Origin: Rhabdophis nuchalis
Lineage: Eukaryota > Chordata > Lepidosauria > Squamata > Natricidae
Direction: 5' to 3'
Length of the DNA: 64,000 nt
Assembly (NCBI GenBank): GCA_039707465.1
Contig: CM077648.1
Location: 27,531,119-27,595,118, forward strand
Below are positions 53,732 to 64,000 of this stretch, piece after piece (positions within the stretch are counted from its first letter, which is position 1; each line of letters starts with the position of its first letter). The notes beneath the pieces were generated by a model. It was not told the DNA's origin. It searched no databases and was given only the letters and a program-made list of their open reading frames with translations. The position numbers and the translations under genes were made by a program.

Positions 53732-54579
53732 TTGTATTAGGTATGGTAAAAGGTTGCGTTTGTTTTAATGAAGTCACTGCAATTACTTTCAGAAAATAAT
53801 AATGTTGGTCAACCATTAAACTGGGAAAAAGTCAGTTGGTTCCTTCCGCCTGTCACATATTCTGATTTAGCTCATGCGGTCAGGGATCAAATTATATTTT
53901 ACCCTGATTCATAGAAGGATTACATTTTGACAATAATAAGAATAAATCCCGCTGAGTGTATGATGAGAACATGCATAATATCAGCGTATCTCTATCAGAG
54001 TACAAGACATTCACTAATTATAAGGGTCATAAGATGACATCACCTAATACAATAATGAGCATTCTTTTGCACCTGCAGGGGTGAATTGATGCTAATCTAG
54101 GCCACTGATACACTTTTATCCTGTTTTCTTATGAGATTGCTTCTTTCCTAATCAGAACTCAGTGATCTCATAGAAATAGAAAAAAATGTTCGTCATTTAA
54201 TCAAATTACTGTCCAAGTGTTGTGTATGTTCTCCAGGATTTCAGACAAGAGTTTATCTATCCTGCCTAGAGATGTTTGATATAAAACCATATAAAATATT
54301 TTAAAGCCTATTTTGGCAAAACATCATTTTGTTATTAAAAATATATTTTTCTTGATAGATGAGCATAGATGAGCAACCACGAATAAGCACTTGTCCTTTC
54401 TTGAGGGAACAAAGATTACAAGGGTTAAGGCTTTGATGTAAAATTGATGGAATTGGACAGGTTCAGAGACATTGTAGATTTGTTTTTGTTTTGTTAGTTT
54501 TTTGAGTAAGACTTTTATCTTTAAAAAAAAATATCCCATGCAAACCTATTGTAAATCTTAGGTACAATTTTCAGTTGGT
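53732..54579. other. Unassigned sequence
   Basis: No gene or repeat recognised. Confidence 0.5.
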
Positions 54580-54935
54580 TCCTGTCACAAAATGGCAAGG
54601 AACTTCAGATAGTCATAACCACAACTGAATCCAAAAAGTTCATTACTAAGCAAGTTTTTAAGTGAGTTTTCCTCCATTTTATAACCTTTTTTTGCCACCG
54701 TCGTTAAGCAAATTGCTGCAGTTGTTAAGTGAGCCATGTGGTCATTAAGCTAATCTGGCTTCCCTCATTGATTCTGGCTTGTCAGAAGCCAAATGGGAAG
54801 GTTACAAATAGGCAGTGCAGCTGTCATAAATACATGCCAGTTGCCAAGAAAACTGGTCATAAGTCACTTTTTCCAGGGCTGTTTTAATTCCAAACATTCA
54901 CTAAATGAATGATTGTAAGTTGAGGACTACCTGTA
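54580..54935 (+). mobile_element. MITE of the 37431-39210 family, uninterrupted copy
   Basis: Same block order as the nested copy, ending 'gaggactacctgta'. The left end is decayed. Confidence 0.78.
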
Positions 54936-55190
54936 CAGGTGATGTAGGATCCAGGATCCACAAAATAGTTTCAAGTTGCTCAGACCTTGTCAGAATCCAG
55001 AAAATCAAACCTTTACGATTAAAACCTCTAAGTCATTTTCTCTTTTATTTCATTTTTCTTCTTTTGATTTTTAAGCTGTAGATTCCTAGAGTAGGGCCTA
55101 TCCTTTCTACTAGCTTGTTCAGTGCTATAAAATTGACAATTATGTCTGAATAATAAGCGATTTATTCTATAAAGTTGAATAACTAATCTT
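54936..55190. other. Unassigned sequence
   Basis: Nothing recognised. Confidence 0.45.
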
Positions 55191-55193
55191 CTA

Positions 55194-55272
<79 letters not shown>

Positions 55273-55305
55273 TCTATACCCCCCTTCTCCCTTTCAGGAC
55301 TCACA
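55191..55305 (-). mobile_element. (ATT)n tract with LINE 3' end
   Basis: About 26 ATT units (55191-55271) followed by 'tataccccccttctccctt', the reverse of a CR1/L2-group LINE 3' end. On the minus strand the LINE end therefore runs into (AAT)n. Confidence 0.75.
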
Positions 55306-56651
55306 TATACACTGTGGAATATTTACTCATGGAGCAGAAGCTAGAAGAAACTACAGTATGATGTGGGTAGTTTATGAGGAAATGGATTTATCAAATGTGT
55401 AAGAAAAAAGAATGGGAGAAGCATAATTTTATTTATTTACTTTGATCAGTAAAGCAAAAGAATTATATGTATTACAAATCAAGATTTTGGTAGCAAGCCA
55501 ATTAAAATACATCTTACCTAAATGAAACCAAGGATTCTTAACAACAAATAAATATGCTTAATATAGGATAGTCCTATCCACTTGAGTTCTTGAAAATAAA
55601 TAAAAATAAATAAATTATCCATTTGCTTTCTTAAAATAAATTAAGTAAAATTTAAGAAAAAATTAATTAGCCTAGTAATAAGTAATAACATGCCAGTAAT
55701 AAGAGTGTAAGATTCATAGAAACTGATAGCTATTAAATATTTTGATCTGCATTGTTTTCACATTAAAGTTAAAAGCATAACTTAAATGACTTTTCTTAGC
55801 ATACAAAACAGATTAAACTGAAACTTGGGGGGGGGGGGAGGAAATGGATTTAAGTTGTCAAGTTTCATTTAGAGGAAAAATAGCAACTGAGACCGAACAA
55901 TCTAGTACCAATGGTAGTGACAACCACTGCATTAACTTTAAGACATCTGATTTCTTTAATAAGCATTAGAAAGTGGTAACAAACTCCAAACAGGTCCAAT
56001 TAGTTAGTATGTAAGTGTCACTGGAAGGGGGAAAACGCCTCTTAAGAGTTAGATATAAATGACAACTTTTAAAATAATATAGAAAGATGGTTAAAACAAC
56101 TTGTGCATAAAGCCTGATAGTATATTTTCTTTGAGGGAAATCTGCAAATCGAGGCAAGATTTTTTTCATAAACTAAGCAGATGTTTATGATTAGTTCTTA
56201 GTTAACATCACCCAGCTGTCCAGTGATGATTTTTTTATAGAGAGATCATTGTGAAGTACCATATGCTTATATAAATCATGAATATGGCAGTTGTGTTACT
56301 AGAGACAAAGTGCAATATTTCCCATTTTAGGTAACTTCTTCAAATCACACTATATAAGTGGGCCATAGGCTACTCCCTCCAACACAGTATCCTATAAAGA
56401 GCTGACGTGTGTTGTTGTATACAAACTATTGTATGGTTTACAAGAAACAGTACAGCAGCCACCAAAATATAGAGTACAAATTTCTACGCCGCTCTATATT
56501 TGAAATATATTTGAAATATGATCATGAGATTTATATCGATGGAATTGTAATTGCATAATACCTGATCTGTGGAAGATGGACATTTTGGATTTTCAACATA
56601 TTTGGTTTAAATTACTGTGTTGTTCAAAATATAATAGAGAAAGATGCTATG
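55306..56651. other. Unassigned AT-rich sequence with a G-run
   Basis: G-run near 55828-55840. No gene or repeat recognised. Confidence 0.5.
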
Positions 56652-56659
56652 GAATATGC

Positions 56660-56794
56660 CAGGGGTCTGCAAAGTTGGCTCTTTTAAGACTGGTGGACTT
56701 CGATTCCCAGAATTCCCCAGCTAGCAAAGCTGACTGGGGAATTCTGGGAGTTGAAGTCCACCAGTCTTAAAAGAGCCAACTTTGCAGACCCCTG
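56660..56794 (+). mobile_element. Palindromic hAT MITE
   Basis: 135 bp, near-perfect hairpin from 'caggggtctgcaaagttgg' to its inverse. Flanks GAATATGC and TAATATGC (8 bp, one mismatch). The inner part 'gaattctgggagttgaagtc' is shared with 39325-39459, while the outer stem differs. Confidence 0.92.
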
Positions 56795-56849
56795 TAATAT
56801 GCTATTGAGTTAGTTGCCATTCTATTCACAGTTGACCAAAGCATCTTGA

Positions 56850-57095
56850 TGTCAGGACTGAAAGCAATGGAAATAAACTAATCAAAGAGAGAAGCAACCA
56901 AGAACTAAGGAGAAACAATACAGAACAATACCTCGGTGGAATAGCTTGTATTGACAAGTTGTTTGTGCTCCATCATTTAAGGTTTTCAAGAAGAGATTGG
57001 ACCACCATTTGTTCAGAGTGTTATAAGATCTCCTGCCTGATCAGGAGGTTGGACTAGAAAACCTTCAAGCTCCCTTCCAATTCTGTTATTCTGAC
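56850..57095 (+). mobile_element. CR1 LINE 3' end
   Basis: 'aactaatcaaagagagaagc' and 'ggttggactagaaaaccttc', ending 'tctgttattctga', the CR1 sense 3' end. Confidence 0.82.
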
Positions 57096-60000
57096 TTGGA
57101 ATCACAGTCTTAGGACTAGCTTTTTCTTTCCAATCTTAAAATTGAGTGATGTGGCATTTTATATACCATTGTCTAGACTTTTGCACAATTATATGTAGGT
57201 GTTGTACATGTTCAGATGAGTTGAAATATTTTATTCCCTCTAGACTAAACAATCTCTACAGTATATATTATTATGTCAGGATCATTCATACCAGAAAACG
57301 TACTGAGTTTAATATATGACCCATTCAGAATTTTTATTGGATAAGTTAGCAACAAAGTAGAACATAAAAGGAACTTTTATCAAATTATTAGTATGCATTT
57401 CATGCTGAGTATTTCGATGCGAAAAATAAAAAAGGAACAGCACAATCTTATACATATCTGCCAGAAAAAAGTCTGATTTATGGGATATTTATTCCTAGGT
57501 AAATTAGAATAAAAATTCAGTTTACGAAGATGTTTATTACAAGAACACCAGAATTCTTGCCTTGAAGTTCCTTTAATCACAGGCATTTCCAAGAAGCCCC
57601 CATAAGCCCACTAATATATTTTTATTTCTATATTTGTTTTATAGTGTGCAAGCAAAAAAAAGTTAGCCAAAAACTAGAATCATCCATTTTTGTCATTGTG
57701 ATTTTTCAGATGCAGGTAATATAGGACACTAAAATAAAAACCATTTTGCCTCAAAACATTGTCTCAAAGGGGTGGATATTTCAGCATCTTGGTCTGGAGA
57801 TTTCATTTTAAAAAATGCTTCCAGGAGTTCAAAAGTTGCCCACCTTTCTTTTAGAATTTATCTACAGTCCTGATTACCCAGCCATACTACAAATTTAAAA
57901 TATTCCTCCATCTCTTGAAACCTCACTGCGTTTCCAGTAAGTGTTGGCTCCCATCTCTTACAGTTTGGGGTCCCAGCCAGACTTGTGTCTCATCTATTTC
58001 TCTTCTTCCTGCTCGTCTTGGACCCAAACACTAACTCAAGTAGCTATAAAATCTGCTTTCCAGACCGGAAGAAAAATATTGGTTTTTTTTTTACCTTTTT
58101 AAGATCTATTTCCAAGCCTGGGCTCATCGATCAAGGAGACGATCCTAGCCAGTTCAGTTTGCTTCCTTTAAAAAAAAAAACACCCTTCAACTTTATAACT
58201 GGTTTATACTAAAATTATTGATACCTGGCAGGCAAGTTACTAAAATAACAGATTCATGATCTGAATATGAGTGTATATAATGGAAAACCTTGAGTGGTTA
58301 GTGCTAGAAAACTCAATCCTCTCTAATCCCATTTTTAGACCTACTAAAAAGATACTCTAAAGAGATGTAAGCCAGATAGTTGTCACGTTTAACTGCCAAA
58401 TGCTTAAAGGTAACTATGAAAAGGGAAGGGGGTGTAGAAGAATCAGCTTTCCATAATATCCATTACTGGATATGTCAAAGAAATGATATCTAAACATTCC
58501 AAACTCATGAAGTCCTTTGGATTACATTTAGGAAAGGTAGCTTTTAAGGAACAGTGAAAGACACTGAATGCATAAATGCTTCCAGGGATATTGGCTAGAA
58601 TTCTGATCTTTAGATAAATGCTGTGGAAGTGTTATTGATTAATTCATAATACAACTACATTTACTATTTATGTATCTTTCTGATTACTTTTGTATGGAAG
58701 ATTCTCCATCCCTTGGGTTCAGTATTATGATATGTTTTCTCAAGAAAAGAAAAGAAACCATGATAAAAAGAAGATAAAATTTCCATATAAGCATTGTATA
58801 TGGTTATTTAAATATGTAAATGAAAATATATGCTGTAATTAATTTAATTGGATGGAAATATGCTACATCTTACCAGAGCAAGAAACATTGATGAAACAAT
58901 GTGTGAGAAGGCCAGATTGTTGATGAATAACTGCCCTGGGTCCTCTGTGGAGAAGGACGGGATATAAATTTAAATAAATAAATAAGAGCCTAGCTGTCCT
59001 TTCTTATGATTCATTAACTTAATACTAGATTTATATTTTAAAAAATTATTTGAAACATAGAAAATCATCAATGAATGTATTGTCTTTCCTAAAATAATTC
59101 ATGTGATTACCATAGTCATTGTCCAAATCATCATCATCACCACCACCACCATCATCATCATTCTACAGTAGCTATTTTCTATCCAAGAGGATGAAAGCCT
59201 TTTCTGCATATTGCCAACCAATGTGATCTTGAGCTTTCTTTTGCTAATTGGGCCTGCAATACTTGCCAATGTCATCAATCCATTTTCAGTGCCCTGGGAT
59301 GTAAGCAATCCCTTCCAGAAAGCTTCAATCTGAATGGGATGCTTTTTCCACTAGTGGACCAAGCATTTCCTTGTCTTTCCTGTTGATTCTTATATATGTC
59401 AAAGGATTTTTTTCATTATTGTTGTTGCTATAGTTATTTTTGGCCAGGTTCTGGCACATGCATGACATGCATGCACTGGCCATTAGTCTTCATCTACACA
59501 GCAGTGATGGAAACTGGAAGAGTAGCCATCCAGTGTGCATGTGTGCACTGGGAAGATAATCTTCCAGTTTCTGGCATGCACATGCACACTGGCCAGCTGG
59601 TCTTTATGCATGCATGCACAATCATGTGACCGGTGCACATGCATGCATGAGAAACCAGAAGATCATCTTCCTGATGCGCACAACCTCTGGTTTCTGGCAC
59701 ACGTGTGCACACTCCTGTTTTGGCACTTGGCACTGTACTAGGGCTTCAAGCTCTCCCAGTTTGTTCCCCATACTTTGAGCATTAATGAACAGCATCTGGG
59801 CAATTTATAGCTGACCTCTCATTTGCTTGCTGTGCCTCCTGCTTAATACCTGAGTGTCCCTTCCTCCTCACCACAAATGCACATACACCTATCCCTGCAT
59901 GAAGAAGGAAAAAACAGAATAATGAACCCTTTTCACTGAGTCATATTTTGGAAGAACGCTTGTTCTAAAGTAGGAATTGTTCCTCATAGCATGCAAACTA

Positions 60001-60227
60001 CAAGTAGCCTTAAGTCTACTTTCTCTGGCCTACAAAGCTCACAGGAACTGCAGAACTGAAATCCAAATTTCATTTGCCAAAATTTTCTAATTAAATCTAA
60101 ACAAAAATGCACCATAAAAATCCCCAGCCATTGTACAGTCAGACCAAACTCCAAATATTTGAATGTGAATGTGAATAGACTCTTACCATTTGCAAAGGAC
60201 TTAGAAACCAAACTACAGATCTTAGGT
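57096..60227. other. Mostly unassigned; minor tails and low-complexity tracts
   Basis: A LINE- or SINE-like tail 'gacgggatataaatttaaat' near 58955, a (CAT/CAC)n tract at 59130-59160 and a CATGCA-rich stretch at about 59450-59720. Open frames in the latter reflect its composition. No gene recognised. Confidence 0.45.
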
Positions 60228-60445
60228 GATCTTTGGCCACCTCACATTAGGTGGCCAGAGTACTTGAGTTTCCTCTTCAGGATCTGGCCTTCTAAAGAGC
60301 AGTCAGGGTTGATTTCGTCTAGGACTGACCTGTTTGATCATCTTGCAATCCAAGAGACTCACAGGAGTCTTCTCCAGCCACTATTGTTCAAAGGCCTCAA
60401 TTCTTTGTTGCTCAGCATTTCTTATGGTCCAACTTTCACAGCTGG
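60228..60445 (-). mobile_element. Bov-B (RTE) LINE fragment
   Basis: The plus strand reads 'cagggttgatttcgtctagg', 'cttgcaatccaagagactca' and 'aggagtcttctccagcca', which I recognise as the complement of the Bov-B ORF2 C-terminal region. Bov-B is known from squamates and ruminants through horizontal transfer. Diverged, no open frame. Confidence 0.7.
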
Positions 60446-61421
60446 GGATACATTGCAACTGGGGGAAAATAAATTATCCCCAGTTGCAATGGGATAAATA
60501 ATAATCCCTAGTTGTAATTTACAATGCAAAATAAATAAATAGATAAATTGCAACCCAGCTAATAAGAAACCTGAATCATCAGGCTGATTCAAGGGAATAC
60601 AGCATATTTTGGCCAACCAGACAGAGAACAAGAATCAAGCTCTGTGCGAAAACACCTAATATTTCCACATGCGTTGTTATTAAAAGTTCTCTGGTATATC
60701 AACACAAACCTCACCTTCGGTTCTACACACTGGGATTGATAGATCATTTGGCAATTTATCAGGAGGTAGGCAAACATTCACTGGGAATGTTAGTGAGATA
60801 CCACAATAATTTTGTGAGTGACCTAAACCTCATCTGAACCCAGGTCTTTCAGTGTGAAAGGTTAATGCATTAACCCACTGCAGCATTTAGCTCCCCAGCC
60901 ATTGGTACCTATTTCAATATACTTTAGAGCTAGTCTGTAAATATGACATTCAGAAGTAGTTCCCAAGAGAACAGGCACAATGCTGATGGTACAGACCTGA
61001 ATAATGCATAGCACAAAAACCTCTGAGGCTGTCTAGTAAGAAAAGTCTTAGGCGGTTACTTGAAAAATCCCACTATTTGCCAAGTTGACATTACAGGAGA
61101 TAACTTCTGGTTAAGGGTATATTTTTGTCAGCCATCAATAATATTCTTCCCACAGCATCTAAGAGATTTTTTTTTCCCCTCCTAAGCTCAAGATAGAACT
61201 GGTGGAAGGAAAGTGTAGCTCCAGATGCTGCTAAACTCCTAGTACATCCATGCAGTCTAACTGACAGTGAGAGAAAATGGGAGTGGCACATCACCTATTC
61301 CTGCTTTGAATGCTGAGATAGCTCACCTAAACTTAGGATATTTAGCAATTGATGTGAAAATAAATATGATGCTAGATTATAAATTCTGACTGCTAAATAA
61401 AAGAGTGATCAACATGGCAGG
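60446..61421. other. Unassigned sequence
   Basis: No gene or repeat recognised. Confidence 0.5.
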
Positions 61422-61429
61422 GTGTGTTT

Positions 61430-61717
61430 CAGAGATGGTATTCAGCAGGTTCTGAGCAGTTCTGGAGAACCGGTAGCGGAAATTTTGAGTAGTTCGAAGA
61501 CCCAGTAAATACCACCCCTGACTGGCCCCGCTCCCATCTATTCTCTGCCTCCATAGTCCCAGCTGATCGGGAGGGAAAGGAGCTTTGCACTAACCTTCCC
61601 TTGGAGTGTGGAGGGAATGAAGATTTTACAGTATCCTTCCCCTGCCACACCCACCAAGCCACAGCCACCGAGTCAAACCCACAGAACTGGTAGTAAAAAA
61701 ATTTGAATCTCGCACTG
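61430..61717 (+). mobile_element. hAT-type MITE
   Basis: 288 bp with ends 'cagagatggtattcagc' and 'gaatctcgcactg'. Flanked by GTGTGTTT and GTGTGCTT (8 bp, one mismatch). Confidence 0.78.
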
Positions 61718-61949
61718 GTGTGCTTGTGTGCAGGAGAGCATTTTTAATCCTGATGAACTCTTAGACAATGAAAATATCGAAAAGAGGATTTTAACCTTAT
61801 AAATTCATTTTTAGATGGGTTTTGTGTATGAATATTAGGCAATGATTTTTCACAATTGCCAATAAACATGTAATGTTTGGCATCAGAGTGCTCTCTTTCT
61901 GGTAGACCATAGCACAATATCATCACAAGAAAGCTCTTATATGAGAAGA

Positions 61950-62002
61950 CATGTATGTATGCATGTATGTACAGTATGTACACACACACACACACACACA
62001 CA
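61950..62002 (+). repeat. (TATG)n and (CA)n microsatellite
   Basis: Short compound tract. Confidence 0.85.
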
Positions 62003-62019
62003 TCTATATACATACCATG

Positions 62020-62400
62020 TGTCTTATTTTCAGGGGGGATGTCACCCACTAAATCACCCTCCTTTTTACTGTTAGAGCCTTCAGGAACTTCTGCAAGTTT
62101 TCAGATCGATCTGGAGCTCTGTTATCGGCTACAAAAGCCTTTAGGAAAGCCTTGCCAACCTTGCTGGCTGCAGAAAAAATGGGCCGGCAGGTCAGGTGTC
62201 GGGGTGTGTGAGGCCTGGCTACAACTGTCTGAAGGTAAACAGTAGGGCAGCTCCCCCACCCCCATCCCCACTCTAGCTTAATTTTTACCTGTGCAATTTA
62301 GAGTGGGCGGGGTCTTAATTAGGGCTTATTTTGGGGATAGGGCTTATATTGGGTGCATGTGTAAAAAAATAAGCTAGGACTTATTTTTGGTGAAATTTTT
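62020..62400 (+). mobile_element. MITE remnant, 'gtcttattttcagggg' type (tentative)
   Basis: 'gtcttattttcaggggg' at the left is inversely echoed by 'ggcttattttggggata' and 'aggacttatttttgg' at the right. No exact duplication was found. Confidence 0.45.
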
Positions 62401-63524
62401 ATAGAAGCTCTGTTTCAGTTAAATGTCTCAGTAAGTATCTGGCTAACTTGCTTTTGTTCTTTTGCCTCCCTTTACTTGTGCAAACTACAGAACCAATGAC
62501 TGGCAGTCTAACCTGAAGAGTTAGTAGATAGAAGATAAAACCTGCCATTTCCCCAATGAGTTAAGAATGTTTCTACAGAGAAGTAGCATAATCAGCAGAG
62601 TGGTAATCCAGCTAAGCATTTGGTCTGGCGTGCTAGCAAATTGGAATGCTGCCTCTACTATGATGCAGCTTAAGATAACTTATTGGGACTCATCCATCGC
62701 TCTAATAAAAGGGATCAGATGTACCGTTTCATCGCAATCAGTCTCTGCAGTAAACACGGGTTTGTCCTTCAGCTTCTACTTATCCCTTCAAGCCTAGAAA
62801 GATAGTTGAAACTATTGCAAGGCCAATTCAGGCTTTGCTATTTACACTGTTGGATTCTTTCTTGGAATGAAGAATTATTTTGTATGCTGCCTATGTGCAG
62901 AAATCAGAGCATCAGAGCAGATCTATGGGAAATTACTATCTGGACAAACTCCAAATCCAAGGATTATCATTTTAATAATCCTTGTAATAATTTTCTCCGC
63001 AATGATTTGTAAAAGAACAATTCAAACTTATGTTTTTATTAGGAAAATAAAATCCTGATTCCAATTGTTGTTGTTTTTCAAAATTGTTAGGTTTGTCCCG
63101 GAGAATAACTAAGCTAAAATATATCTGAGCAAAACAAAATATTACTTAAAGCAAATCAGATTAACTAAGTCCCAAGTCTTGTTTAATTGTTAACTTCGAA
63201 TAAAATAAAAATAATAATAAACTGTCCATTGCACATAAACATGCATATACGGTAACATATTGATAATGATTCAATACTGGAAAAAGACATCAAATTTCAT
63301 ATGTTTCATTCAGAATCAGCTACCCCAGTAACATTTATATATTGTTGTTACTTCTAAGTTAACCTCAAAGGTGGTTCTAGATGGGCATCTTAGAAGTGGA
63401 AATGAAATCAAAGATTTCTGTCAGAAGAAAATTGTTAACTAGTAACATGGTTATTTAGTATTCTATAACTTAGAATAAGACATTTTTAGATTACTTTATT
63501 TCTATAATTTAATGTTGTAAACTA
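62401..63524. other. Unassigned sequence
   Basis: No gene or repeat recognised. Confidence 0.5.
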
Positions 63525-63768
63525 TAGAAATAGCAATGGCACTTAGACATATACTGCTTCACAGTGCTTTACAGACCTCTCTAAGCGGTTTACAGATTCA
63601 GCATATTGCCCTCAACAATTTGGGTCATCATTTTACCAACCTCAGAAGAATGGAAGGCTGAGTCAACCCTGAGCCCGATGAGGTTCGAACTGCCAAATTG
63701 CAGGCAGCCAGCAGTCAGCCGAAGTAGCCTGCAATACTGCATTCTAACCACTGTGCTACTGCAGCTCT
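63525..63768 (-). mobile_element. Sauria-type tRNA SINE
   Basis: Reverse of the copy at 31422: 'aaatagcaatggcacttaga' is the tail, 'tctaagcggtttacag' the body and 'gttcgaactgccaaattgca' the B-box region, ending with the reversed A box near 63755. Confidence 0.87.
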
Positions 63769-63964
63769 TAAACTATGTTCAGCTCTTACGAAGGGGGAAG
63801 AAAATAAGTCATTACAAATACTGACTGACTGATTACTAATTAAAACCTTTAATTAGTCTTGTTATGATAACGAAAGAAAGGCTATTAAGATGGTACTTTA
63901 GCATGATAGTCCTTTAGTACTTTACATAGGTATTTCAGAGTGATAGTCCTATCCTTATCCTACA

Positions 63965-64000
63965 TCAATGATGGCGAACCTATGGCACGGGTGCCACAGG
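63965..64000 (+). mobile_element. hAT-like element, left terminus only
   Basis: 'catcaatgatggcgaaccta' and the following 'tggcacgggtgccacagg' match the left end at 28788. The element continues beyond the window. Confidence 0.6.

Noticed and set aside
53492..53816. Frames of 68 and 106 codons across 53492-53816
   Set aside because: They are contained in or overlap the mariner-type MITE and its inverted repeats.
59396..59741. Cys/His/Met-rich frames on both strands resembling a zinc-binding protein
   Set aside because: CATGCA-rich low-complexity DNA gives Cys, His and Met codons in every frame; no regular zinc-finger spacing.

Overview
The window looks like intergenic DNA of a squamate reptile, most likely a snake. 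It is AT-rich and dense in transposable elements. The diagnostic ones are Sauria-type tRNA SINEs ending in TGCTATT-like tails, CR1 and CR1/L2-group LINEs, a Bov-B LINE fragment, many short hAT-type elements with 8-bp target-site duplications, and long (ATT)n, (GAAA)n, (ATCT)n and (GTAG)n microsatellites. I recognise no host protein-coding exon. Species and family-level repeat names rest on my recognition of sequence patterns, not on a database search.

The main object is a nearly full-length endogenous retrovirus on the minus strand (1497-9828). It has two 379-bp LTRs differing at 10 positions, a perfect 6-bp target-site duplication (AACAAT), a primer-binding site, a polypurine tract and gag, pro, pol and env. 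Gag, pro and pol occupy three successive -1 frames, the betaretrovirus-type plan. The gag/pro boundary carries a heptamer followed by a sequence that can fold into a compact H-type pseudoknot. Env has a gamma-type transmembrane subunit (CX6CC), so the provirus is mosaic. Its amino end appears to carry an immunoglobulin-like domain followed by a furin-type RVRR motif, which I do not know from retroviral envelopes. The provirus is defective: one in-frame stop in gag, an aspartate in place of the conserved protease active-site glycine, a frameshift between RT and RNase H, and two in-frame stops in env.

The rest (1-1496 and 9835-64000) is a layered repeat landscape. Noteworthy pieces are an L1-like element with ORF1 and 3' UTR but no ORF2 (11820-12515, 17-bp duplication); a Rex/CR1-like LINE ending in (ATT)n (21580-22655); a Penelope-like terminus with a degenerate hammerhead-like motif (about 24740-24960); an R2/R4-like LINE remnant split by two hAT insertions with perfect 8-bp duplications (29680-31190); two inverted hAT elements sharing three copies of one duplication (36022-36311); a nested MITE containing a LINE and a second MITE (37431-39210); two inverted hAT copies with the same internal tetranucleotide array (39983-41783); a truncated LINE with RT and tail regions (41880-43640); a solo LTR (47385-47901); and a 2.4-kb non-autonomous LINE-like element with its own unrecognised ORF (49147-51542).

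Several repeat-poor stretches (notably 26000-28780, 31680-34370 and 45900-46140) hold no gene I can see. They look more like possible conserved non-coding sequence than repeats, which I cannot prove without an alignment.
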